Below, piece by piece: positions 13,269 to 23,822 of a stretch of 64,000 nt of DNA. The notes beneath the pieces were generated by a model. That model saw only the letters and a program-made list of their open reading frames with translations. It searched no databases and was not told the origin of the DNA. The position numbers and the translations under genes were made by a program. The DNA is taken from positions 1,616,105 to 1,680,104 of the forward strand of contig WBMW01001708.1 of the NCBI GenBank assembly GCA_013396635.1, in the 5' to 3' direction. How positions within the stretch are numbered: the stretch's first letter is position 1; every line of letters begins with the position of its first letter. Source of the DNA: Penelope pileata (lineage: Eukaryota > Chordata > Aves > Galliformes > Cracidae).

Positions 13269-16200
13269 AAGACCTGTCTGCACTTTTCTGGCACAGCAGC
13301 TGGTTGGAGTTGTTCCTGTTTTCTCCTCTTGAAATACACTGACATTCGTACTCCGGCCTTTGGTTGCACCTCTGATTTCTGAGCTTTCAGGTCCTGCTGT
13401 CCTGCCAGAGAGGCAGCAAACTTCAAGGAGCAGTCCCTGCAGGCTCACCCGCTTGGAGATGTGCTGAGTTTTTGCCTGATACAATGAAAGCACTGTGCTT
13501 GCTTTATGTGATCTTCATGGCTGCTGGATTTGCCTAGATTCTGCAGTGTGAAATGTGTAAGAAATCTCTGGGTTTCTCACTGCTGTCTGTGAACAGCTCA
13601 GGCTTCCTGAGCCAGAGGGCTGAGACCTGTGAAATCCCCGCCCCAGTGTAGAGCCCAGTGGGGGAAATCTCTGACATTAGGGTGTCCCCTATTCCTGCTT
13701 TTGGCTACTCGCGCTTTCAGACGCTTTGCAGCAGGGTGACAGCTCCGAGCAGCACCATGAGCCAGGAATGTGACTGTGTCACGTGCTGGAGGCACGCTGT
13801 AGTAGTGACGTGGGACAGGCACAGGGGTGAAGCTGGGGTTGGGTGACATGGAAGGGGAAGAGTTTCCTGGAGAGGAAAATCACCTCGGCAGTCCTCTGGA
13901 AAATGTGAGAGTGCTGAAGGGCACTGGGGCTCTTCCCTGCAGTGTTGAGAGGAGGCATCAGCTGTGCAGCCCAGGCAGGGAGGGCACCCTGTGCTCCTGG
14001 GCTGCTCTCGCAGGCGCTCGGCCATCCCACAGGGGGATGGGGACAGCTTCCATCAGCCTGCAAACAGAAGTTGGAAAAAGGAGGAAAAAGGAAATGTGGG
14101 GAATTCCTTGAATTTATTCTAACAGCATCAGTCTCTTGTGGGCCTGAAGTAGAAGGACAGAGGTCTGGAGTTATTTTTAATCTGCACCACGCTGAGGTCT
14201 AATTGTGAAAGGCTGAAGAAAGTCAATGTTGTGTGAATCGTTCCATGGGAAGCAGAGGGTTATTCCCTGAGCAGCCCAGGACCCAAGCTCTGGAGGCTGT
14301 GTTGTGTTCTGCACTCACGTTCAGCTGAAAGCATGGTCCAGTACCAATGAAGGCAATGGAAATTGTACTGGCAGGTGGCATACGGGGCAGGAGCCTGCCC
14401 ATAGCAATTTATTTTCAATCTGACAAGAGCCACGAAGTCGTCAGTTATTGCTCCAGGAGGCTCAGGTAGGTGTGCTCGAGAGCACTGTGCCATCTCTGCT
14501 GTGCCATATGTGCAGAAAGAGATTAATTCCCAGGCCAGCAAGGTAGGAATTGTGATGAGACAGAAGCCTGAGTCAGGCACAGTGGGGAGAGGCAAATGTC
14601 ACAGGCTGAAGCCATCCTCAGACTCCTGTTGAATTCTGAAAAGAGCTGAGGCGAGGGAGACTTGTTTTGTTCTTTTAATAAGAACAGAGGTTTTGGAAGA
14701 CATGAAATTCAGAATCAAAGAAATTGCAACTGATTGCTTTCTTTTCTAGCGACAGCTATCCTGAGGATTTGGAGCACTCTGCAAATATTTAATTACTCTC
14801 ACCTCAGTGCCCTTGTAAGCGCTGCAGAAAATAAACACAAGCAAACGGTGCTGTGACACAGTGCTGCGGTAACGCCGACGCCTCTACAGCAGCTCCAGAG
14901 CTACTCCCTGTGAGAGCAGAGAACAGAGGGTAATCCAAACTGATACCTTGAACAGAGCACACCTCCCAGGATCTGAGTCCTAAAGACTCCACTCTGCTAC
15001 CCCAAAGCTCCCGAAGTGGCACGGTCCGAGCGCTTCCTCCCAGCCGGGCAGGGAGCAGCACTGCGGCGCGCATTCCCCTGGTGCTGCCGTGTGCATGCAG
15101 TGAGGGGATATCTCTGTGTGCGTCGGTTCTGTCTCTTGGTTACACCAAGCAGATGCACTGTGCAGATAACATCACCCACAGTGAGTTCAGTCAGCTCTGC
15201 AGGGTAGGATTTAGGCTGTTCTTTTCATTTCCTTGGGTCTCTAATGACGTATCTGGAAAGCACTGGGGTTGTTCCATGCAGTGCTCCTCTGCTTTAGCAT
15301 GGGGAATGGCTTTGAACTGAAAGAAGGGAGATTTACNCAGAAATAAGGCACACAGTTAAGGCAGTGATTTAGAGCAAATGAGCCAGGAATATCATTGCCT
15401 CGATTCCATCACGTTTTTTTAACTCAGAGCATCTCATAAATCATTGCAGAAGCAACAACGTGCACTGTTCTGCACTCCCCCAAGCAGCTGCTTTTAAAAA
15501 GTTGACATTTATGCAGTGACCGAGTACGAAATCTGTAGCGTGAAATTAAGCATCCGAATAAGCAAGCAATTACTTCCCAACTTTATACGTCGTGCACACA
15601 ACATTCCCCTTCCCTCCTCTCCTCCCTTAATTCCCCTTTTATCTCCCTTTGCCTGCATTATGTGCTCTGTTTGTGCAGCACGTTGCACGCAGCGGGTGCT
15701 GTCGGCAACAAAACAAGCACACAGCCCTGCGGTGTGGAACCTGTGCTGTGCAGGAATATGGTACAGAGGCAGAGCAGTTGTCAGAGCAGCCTCTCCCTCA
15801 GCATGACAAAGGCATACAGCGCTGGCTGCTGAAATGCCACCAAGGAAATGCAGGGCACAGCTTTCTGCAATAGCAGGGGGGAGAATTTAGCCCAACTGGA
15901 GACAAACCAGCAGGGAAAGCTGAGGTCAATGTGGAGAGCTGCTCAACGTTACCAGCCAGACCCAGCTTTCCAAAATAAACCCCAGAGTTATTTCATTAAA
16001 GCCCACGGTGCTGAACACAGAGCACTCAGTGAAGGCTGAAGTGCCAGGTGTGCGCTGAGGAAATCCAGCAGCTCTGCTGTAGGCAGTTACTCACAGCAGC
16101 CGGCTGCAACCAGCACACAGCACAAGGGCCCATGTGAATCCGTGCCACATGACGCAGCGCTGCACCCACCTCGTGCATTGGCAGCACCAGGGAGGCAGCA

Positions 16201-16528
16201 GGGCCCATCCTCCAGCGGGCATCACAGTGCTGATAAGGGTCAGCTGCTGCACGTGGCTTATTTGCATGGGTTGGCTTACGCCTGTAAGTCACCTGGTTTG
16301 GAGCATGAAAAGAAACTGGGGACGTCATGTGTGTTTGCAGAGCAGTGTGAGTGAGGAAAGCTGATTTTTGCGTTAGCAACTTTTCAGGTTTGTATCACAG
16401 CACTGCAGGGTTCTGTTGTAACCTCTGTTACAGCTCGGTGCCACCCTGGGGCAGTGGCTGCAGAACGTCACAGCCCATTCTCAGCACCAGCACTACAGGG
16501 TGTGTGTACTGCAAGTCAACAGGAAGTA
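13269..16528. other. Intronic stretch, only a trace of CR1
   Basis: No exon or RNA gene recognised. About 40 bases at 15299-15336 (GGGGAATGGCTTTGAACTGA, AAGAAGGGAGATTTAC) look like the inner part of a CR1 3' region. The base at 15337, directly after this match, is N. Confidence 0.55.
15299..15336 (+). mobile_element. Very short CR1-like fragment next to an ambiguous base
   Basis: GGGGAATGGCTTTGAACTGA followed by AAGAAGGGAGATTTAC matches the block seen in full at 41924-41960. The match stops at N (15337). It may be a tiny relic or a locally misassembled copy. Confidence 0.4.
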
Positions 16529-16790
16529 AATGGCTTCAAACTGAGAGAGAGGAAATTTAGCTTAGATTTAAGGAAAATGGTTTTTTACAGTAAGGGTGGT
16601 GAAGCACTGGCACAGGTTGCCCAGAGAAGTGGTGGAAGCCCTGTCCCTGGAGACATTCAAGGTCAGGCAGGACCAAGCTCTGAGCACCCTGATCGAGCTG
16701 TAGGTGTCCCTGTTCATTGCAGGGGAGTTGGACTAGATGACCTTTAAAGATCCCTTCCAACTCTAAGGATTTTATGATTCTATGATTCTG
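16529..16790 (+). mobile_element. CR1 LINE 3' fragment
   Basis: Sense copy of a different CR1 subfamily from the one at 13034: AATGGCTTCAAACTGAGAGA, GGTTGCCCAGAGAAGTGGTG, TTGGACTAGATGACCTTTAA, AGATCCCTTCCAACTCTAAG, ending ATTTTATGATTCTATGATTC. It is 5'-truncated. Confidence 0.93.
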
Positions 16791-18880
16791 TAAGTCTTCA
16801 ACTCTCCGCTGTCAGCAGCAGGATTGGAAAGTGAGCCAGGTGGTTCAGAAGGTGCAGAGCTGCTATTCACAACCTGCCTGCACCCAGTGGTGGGCGAGGG
16901 ATGCACACCTGAGCCTCCAGCTTCTGCCTCTGGCAGTTCTGCAGGATGCTTCCACTCGTGCTGCTCCCTGATGCTGTTGGTCGCAGGTGGAGGCTGTGTC
17001 GTTTGAGGGCAGAATCTGTAGCTCTCATTGGGTGGGAAGCATCCTGAGCTGGCATGTAACTGAAAATGCTAAATACGGCAGGAGATTCCCTGGGCAGCAT
17101 CAATAATGCTTTTGGATACACTAACCAGTAAGATTACTTTTGTTTGGTTTTTAACTAAGGTGTTGTACAACATTTAGTGTCAATGTCACCAGCAGCATTT
17201 GAACAAAAACAGCCAGTAGCCATTTACCTGCTTCCAGGTTTGTAGTTTTACTGCCATTAAGTGGCATTAAACTTCATTTCACATAATTTGCATCAATTTG
17301 CTCGTGTGTCAAAATTAACACAGTATTGTGTCTGAAGAGTGAATCAGCTTAATGAACAGCTCGGATCCACTTGTGCTTCTGACTACTTAAAATTCAGCAG
17401 CCGCAGCCTGCCTGCTTCTCTGTGTCACCGCCAGCTGAAGAATGCAAATGAAAGGACAGTGTTGTCCTGGGAAGGGACCAGACAAGAAATGTCACTCAGA
17501 GCAAATGGAAACTCCTGTTTCTCTTTCCCTGTTTTTTTGTTTTTTTTTTTTTGAGAAGTTTCAGTCCAAATGGTAAATGAATACACCTCTATATACAAAC
17601 CTGGAAAGCTCTTTTAGCAATAATTTTATTGCTAGCAGTGGCACTATCCACTTGCTCAGGTATGGGACAATATTGAAGTGTGATTCCTAGGAGAAGGAAA
17701 CTGTAAAAGTGATTTATTTTTCGTTGCCGGTAACTTTCACCAGTTTTAGCAACTTCATCTTTAGCACATAAACGCAAATGAAATGTTTGACAGCTGTTTG
17801 CTGCCTTTGGCTCTTCAGGAGGGGAGTGCAACTGCTCAGAACCACCCAAACCCACCTTTCTGCAAAGGAGCCTTTGTTCATCGTTAGCAGTGCCATCTGT
17901 GGGCAGGTGGCTCTGGAGGTCCATGGGGTGGGGGCTGTTTTCCTTTCCGGAACGGAGCTGATTGGAGGTCTGGGCAGAACTACACCTAGCACAGCTGATG
18001 AATAAAAGGAAGGCTTGGCAGGAATCCTTGAGCTGTGAGCATCCTTCCTCCCAGAAGCCACCAGATGCATCCTTCCAGGTCAGGCATGAAATGCAGGTGA
18101 CAGAGCTAATTGTGGGTGTCACCTGGGGAATGCAGCAGGGCAGCCACCCTGCTGTTGGGAGTACACGAACGGCAGTGTAGTGCTTCATCCTTTCCTGTCA
18201 TATAGCAGGGGAAGGCTGCTTTGGATCAGAATGTCCAAATAGGTGGGTGGGGATTTTAGTACTGTGCAAAATACGGGCTATATTTAAAAGAGGTTAATTG
18301 CGCATATCTAAAGACACAAGTGAAGGTAGCAGTGTTATTTTTGTCTGCATGTGACTAACTAAATGCTGGTTAGTGTTGCATGCTATCTTGGGCCAAAGCT
18401 GTGGGCTCTGCTGTTACAGCAATATTTTTCTGGGGGCTCTTGTAACCAACGTGTGATGTGCAGCCAGATCCAAGCTGAAGCTGTGCAAATGCAGGCAAAG
18501 AACTGAATGTTGGGCCATTGCTGCATACCATCAGGGACAACACTGTTAGAGGGAGGGGACAACTGGAAATTGCCCCATTTTGATCAAACTAAGACTAGTG
18601 CTATTTAGATTTGTTATGATCTCAAAAATAGACTCTGAGTAAGAGTAAAGATACCCTACACTACGTAAGTCGCTTCTTTTCATAGATTCAATTATGCACT
18701 ACATTCATATATTCTTCAGATTATTTTTATTCATATGAATATTGTTACACAAATATTAGGACTTGTGACTCACCAGTAAAGAGACCACAAAGTTTTCCTC
18801 TTTTTTTTGGTCTTGTTTTGCCAGCAGGAAGGAAATGGCAGGATGAACCAGACCAAAGCAAAGCTCTTGGACTGTTAAAT
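16791..18880. other. Intronic stretch with poly-T
   Basis: Contains a T7-G-T13 tract at 17532-17552. The minus-strand frame 17589-18188 (199 codons) is the longest open frame in this part of the window. I find no motif, signal peptide or family resemblance, and it has a second overlapping open frame, so chance is likely. Nothing else recognised. Confidence 0.5.
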
Positions 18881-20040
18881 TTTGTTTTATGACAAGGTTA
18901 CCAATCTAATTGACCAAAGGAACCCAGTAAATGTGATTTTGGGGGATTTCAGCAAAGCTTTCAATGTTGTCTTTCACAGTATCCTTCTGGGCAGAATGTC
19001 CAGCATATAGCTAGACAAAAACATAACGCAATGGGTAAGCAGTTGGCTTATGGGTCGGGCTCGAAGGGTTCTAGTAAATGGGGTTACATCAGGCTGGTGG
19101 GCAGTCACTGGTGGGGTTCTGCAGGGCTCCATCTCAGGGCCAAGTCTCTTCAATGTTTTTATAAATGATTTGGATGCAGGACTCAAACACACACTAAATA
19201 TGTTTATGGACAACACTAAATTGGGAGGAGCCTCCAAGGACAAAGAGGCCTGGCAGAGAGATCCCGACAGATGAGGGGCTGGGCAATCATCAACTGCATG
19301 AAGCGTAACAACAGCAAGTGCTGGATTCTGCCCCTGGGACAGGGTGACCCTGGCTCTGTGCACAGACTGGGGGACAGGAAGGCTGGAGAGCAGCCCCACA
19401 GAAAGGGATTTGGGAGTTCTGGCTGTTTGGTCTGACCCAGCAATGTGTCCTGGAGACAAAAGGGCCAAATGTACCCTGGGGTGCACCAGGCCCAGCACTG
19501 CGGGTGAGGGGAGAAATTGTCCCCTCTGGTCTGCCTTGTGTGGCCTCACCTTGAGCACTGGGTGCAGGTTGGGTGCCACAATGTAAGAAGAATATAAAAC
19601 TATTAAGAGAGCATCCAAAGGAGGGCTGCAAAGATGGGGAAGGGTCTGGAGGGCAAGCTGAGGCCCCTTGGTTTGCTCAGCCCAGAGCAGAGGAGGCTGA
19701 GGGGAGGCCTCATGGCGGCCTACAGCCCCCTCACAGGGAGCGCAGGGGCAGCGCTGAGCTCTGCTCTCTGGGGACAGCGACAGGGCCCAAGGGAACGGCA
19801 TGGAGCTGTGTCAGGGGAGGGTCAGGTGGGGGTGAGGGAAAGGTTCTGCACCAGAGGGCGGTGGGCATGGAACAGGCTGCCCAGGGCAGGGCACAGCCCC
19901 ACACTGCCGGAGCTCAGGGAGGGTTTGGACACCGCGCTCAGACACAGGGATTGGGTTTTGGGATGGTTCTGTGTGGAGCCAGGGGTTAGACTTGGTGATC
20001 CTTGTAGGTTCCTTCCAACTCAGGATATTCTGTGATTCTA
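18881..20040 (+). mobile_element. CR1 LINE, longer copy with decayed reverse-transcriptase segment
   Basis: This is about 1.16 kb of CR1 in sense orientation, from the reverse-transcriptase domain to the 3' end (AGGATATTCTGTGATTCTA). From 18930 a single frame gives DFSKAFNVV, then SSWLMGRARRVLVNGV, GGVLQGSISGPSLFNVFIND and LGGASKD, clearly the LINE RT palm. The frame has a TAG at 19008-19010. The catalytic box, normally FADD, reads FMDN at 19203-19214. The 3' half (19300-20040) is the usual CR1 ORF end and UTR with several disruptions. It is a dead element; no intact ORF remains. Confidence 0.94.
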
Positions 20041-23000
20041 CTAAAACCAGACTGGGACAATCAATAGAAAACATAGAACAAAACCTTCTGTTGGCCATTG
20101 GTACAGTAACTAATCTAGAATTTTCCCCTCCTTTTTATCTTTTGTCTGAAACTGTTTTATTAATCTAATGGAAAAAGGGAAGACCTACTTATTTTGCCAA
20201 CATGAAAATACCACACTTGATTACGCATTTCATTTTCTGATGAAAGAAACATTAGCATTAGAGATAATTATGTGCCGTAACGGTTCATCTCATTATCAGA
20301 AGCAGAGAAGTTTGCAGGCATCCTCAAAGACTGTTTCATCTCCAAAATCCTCACACATACTGAATTTTTCAGCTTCGTTATAGAATAGTCTAGAAATGGT
20401 GGCTGGTTTTTAATGCCTAATTGTTTAATAAACTGTTTCCAGCCATGGGATATAAGCTGTATCTTGTCTCCTCAGTTTCTTCCGTAGCAGATCACTGCAG
20501 CGACTGCATATAGTGAAAATTTACATTGACTCCACCTGTGTAGATGGCAGTTCAATGGGATTAAGTTAGCACAAAGTTCTGCTAGTCCTGAAATGATTTT
20601 GGCTTGGGGATATGTTAGAGATTTTCATTCTTTAATGTCACAGGCTTCTATGAAATTCTTTGTAGGGTTTAGAACACTGAGCTGCATCATAGCAGTAAAG
20701 TCTTTTGTTTTAATCATCTTAAAACTATTTGTCATTTCCTACAGGATTATTCCTTCAATGTCAGTATCATAGGAATGTAAATAAAATAGATATCACAATA
20801 ATGCTACAAGGCGGGCTTTTAAATAGCAAAACACTGAAAAGTCTAATAAATAATCAAATTCCTTGCAAAAGAATTACGATTTTCTCTCCACCTCTGTGTG
20901 GAAATTGAGTCACAGAAAAATTGAATCTCAAGTGCATTAGGGTGTGCCTTGCTTTGAGTACATATGTTTTAAAAGCCTCAGAGAAACAGGCTGTTCTAGA
21001 GATCAAAGTGCTCCCAGTAAAATTGCTGGAGTCGCAGGTACTCATCATCTATAAAAACTCATGCCACGTGTCCCCAGCTACTGTTCAGAAGGATGCTCAT
21101 CATCAGTGAACGTTCTTATAGAATGGAAGCCACACAGTTTGCAAGGAACCTTACTGCTGTGCTGTTACACCTTTACAATGAGGTGGTGATAGCTTTCATG
21201 GTACGTGAGGGATGTTACTTCCATGGTCTCCTTTGACCCACATCTTCCTGTGTCCTGTAGCTGTCCTCTATGCTCGTATGCCAGCCTTAGTAGGTTCCCT
21301 TGTGTCTGGTAATAACTCTTTTGGCAGATTGTTGACACTGGAAATTGTTTTTGTAGACTTGCCGATACATTAGCACACAGCGAACACATCCCAGCAGGAA
21401 GACTCTAAGATCTAATGGTGTTTTTCTCCCTTTTTGTGGTTTTACATTTGCATGAATTACAGCTACCATCCACCTCAAACCCCAGTCTAAGTGCTTAGGA
21501 AACATTTGTAGATCCATAAAAACAGAGAAGATAAGAGCATCTTCCCGAGAACTATTTATCTACATCTGCAAACAAAAACTGTCCTTTTAGTCCTTCAGCA
21601 TATGGAACACTCTCCAGTCTCACTAAAATCAGTAGAAGCTGGGGACATTCAAAACACTGGGGCTATTCTTCTTGCCAGTCCCTGTGGTGTGCCACATCAG
21701 CCAGCGCGTAGCAGTGCCTACAACACCCACTCTCCGCTGGATCTGTGATGATTGCTGCTGGGTCGGCAGAGCTGTGGGGCTCTCTAATGAAACAGAAGTC
21801 CTTGGAGGGCAGCTGCAGTCCTGGAAAACAGCTGAAGACAGGGAGTGAGTAGGGGGTCCTTTTTGATGCCAGTAAAGCCGAAGTTTTTCAGTGAGAGTCA
21901 GGATTTTCTTCAAAAGAAATGCAACACTAAAACCACTACAGATAAAACATATTGTAGCCTAACCACTCTGAAAGTTTCCTGATGAGTGATTCTGTTTTCA
22001 TGTGTCTCTTCATATGCAAAAGCCATCAAGAAAGGTTGTTTTTAATAAAGAATGATATTAAAAGAGCAGCTACCTAAATTTCTCTATTATTCCTTTAACA
22101 AGATGCAGTAGCTCTTCCCTAGATACATCAGGAGGAATTGTTTCTTCAAGAAATCCCTTTCTGAGTTGTTGGATTGTGTCTTATCACTCCAGCACCTTAG
22201 TTATTACTGAGATTTGTTGCTTGCTTTCCAAAAATACAAAGTATTCTTCAAAAATGCTCTTTGAGGCAGAATGGGGACATTGAGAAGTAACGAGCATCCT
22301 TTGAGGTCGGTGCAAGTCAGGATATAAAAACATTCCTGAGGGTTCGTTCAACCGGGGCTCTTGAAGCGAATCAGGCATTTGGCTGCAGACGCGCGTGAGC
22401 ACCAAGTGAGCTGCACGAGCCTGCTTTGCCCCGGGTTGGAAGCAAGGACCAGGGGAGGCTGCGTTTGCACCAGTGCAAAGCCTTTGAACGGAGGTGTGCC
22501 AAACTCTCTGGTGGAACTGAACTTGCCATGAAGATGCATTATCACCGTTTGAAACCTTGCTTGAATGGCTTGGGGGTTTATGCTTATTAAAAGCTATCTG
22601 TCTGCTTCTTTTCAATGGACTTGAGTGCCCTATGGACTTACTGATTATCTACACAAATCTCTGGGAGTACGAGAAGTGAACCAAATTCAGACGTCATAGA
22701 GGTGCCTCCAGCCCACTTACAAACCTGAAGCTCCATCCAGCCTCTGTCTTTATGCCTTTAAGTCTGCTCTGATTTACGCTGTCATAGAGTCATCCTTTGT
22801 TTGCAGACATACATACTGATATAACAAGAAACACAGATATTGCAATGAATTTTCTAATTGGTTGTGGATGTCTGCTTGTTCTTAAGTGGATAATAAACAT
22901 AGCTTGAATGATCTGTTTGATCACAACTCAGAACTGCCCTGAGAACATAACCTAAAATACAGCTGGGGTAGATACTAGTGTCAAATGAAAACAGGATGCT

Positions 23001-23607
23001 CACAAGACAAATGATCTGCTGCTGATACTGACTTTCAGCACTAGATAAGGATAATTTTTCCCCTCAAACGCTGCTGAAAACAAATCTAGTTTGTACAATG
23101 GCACTGCTGAGAGCCCTACAGGAAGCATGCTGATGCTCATGGGAAATATACCCCGTTTCTTTTTGCCTCTGCCCCTAATTTTGTTCAAACTGCTGGCTGA
23201 GATAGAATAATCCAAACAAAGAAACAGCATGTGTTAAAGCTCTTGAGCCATTTGCCATGAGATAAAGGTAATCCTGAGATTCACAGAAGAATTAAAAATG
23301 CAACAAGAAAGTAACACCAGTGCTTAGGATCATTTCAGAAATAAGGAATCAGACTGGAGGTAATGTAACACACACTTGCAGCTCTCTCATCTTGCTGTTT
23401 TGCCCCCCTGTACTATGGGTCAGGCCATTCACCCAGCTGAATGATTAAGAGTTTTAATGGGAAAGCAGAGCAATTCCCTATTAGAAATGAGGGTGAGATA
23501 CTTTTAGTGTGGGGAAAAGTGATGGATAAATATGCATTTACTGTAAAGCTGAGACTTCTGTCTGCTTTTCTTCTGAACTGATCGTTAGCACTTATTCTTT
23601 TTTACAG
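20041..23607. other. Intronic stretch before the long-isoform exon
   Basis: AT-rich intron with no recognised repeat or RNA gene. The last bases form the branch and pyrimidine region and the acceptor TTTTTTACAG for the exon at 23608. Confidence 0.6.
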
Positions 23608-23822
23608 CCTCTGGCCTCTCCTCTTCTCCATCAACCCCAACGCAAGTGACCAAGCAGCCCACGTTTCCTCTTGAATCCTATAAGCATGAGCCTGAGAGAC
23701 TAGAAACACGGATTCACTGTTCTTCTCCTCCGGACACAGGGCAGAGGTTTTCTTTGCCTCCATCCCAAAGTGCAGCCAAGCCTCCCATAATGACACCATC
23801 TCCTTGTGCTACCTCAAAAACA
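23608..23822 (+). CDS. PRKAG2: PRKAG2 long-isoform exon, Ser/Pro-rich N-terminal tail (internal exon)
   Basis: This exon encodes part of the disordered N-terminal extension present only in long AMPK gamma-2 isoforms. The acceptor AG is at 23606-23607. The first two bases (CC) complete a Thr codon and are followed by 71 codons: SGLSSSPSTPTQVTK, then QPTFPLESYKHEPERLETR, ending at CATSKT. The donor GTAAGT is at 23823. From memory, the human protein has the same run (SGLSSSPSTPTQVTKQ, then FPLESYKHEPERLE and SSPPDTGQRF), so orthology is very secure. Ser/Thr residues in SGLSSSPSTP and SSPPD correspond to sites reported as phosphorylated in human gamma-2. The second half (after GQRF) has diverged much more but stays Ser/Pro/Ala-rich. 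The exon is 215 nt long and ends in phase 0, which matches the acceptor at 43504. The frame stays open past the donor to 24011, but that extension is intronic. No start codon is expected here. Confidence 0.96.

Larger units (their letters stand above)
1..23607 (+). other. PRKAG2: PRKAG2 intron upstream of the long-isoform exon at 23608 (5' end outside window)
   Basis: This is non-coding sequence read as intron because the first recognisable exon begins at 23608 in a phase that needs a preceding exon ending with the first base of a Thr codon. I looked for the preceding long-isoform exon (Ser/Arg-rich, ending in a RKT-like sequence) and saw no match, so it probably lies to the left of the window. 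The acceptor is TTTTTTACAG at 23598-23607. Mammals also have an alternative first exon in this intron (gamma2-3B); I cannot recognise a counterpart by eye. The content is CR1 fragments, one foldback and short low-complexity tracts, listed separately. The open frames of 190-200 codons here (minus 931-1527, plus 2323-2901, minus 17589-18188) resemble nothing I know. Confidence 0.8.

Noticed and set aside
18974..19801. 275-codon minus-strand frame
   Set aside because: It is the reverse strand of the same CR1 copy; the sense strand explains the sequence as decayed reverse transcriptase and ORF tail.
19573..20035. Plus frames of 138 and 133 codons
   Set aside because: Both lie in the CR1 copy at 18881-20040 and are translations of its 3' region.
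22780..22800. TCATAGAGTCATCC resembling the reversed CR1 3' end
   Set aside because: Flanking sequence does not continue as CR1, and the 8-bp tandem pattern is absent.
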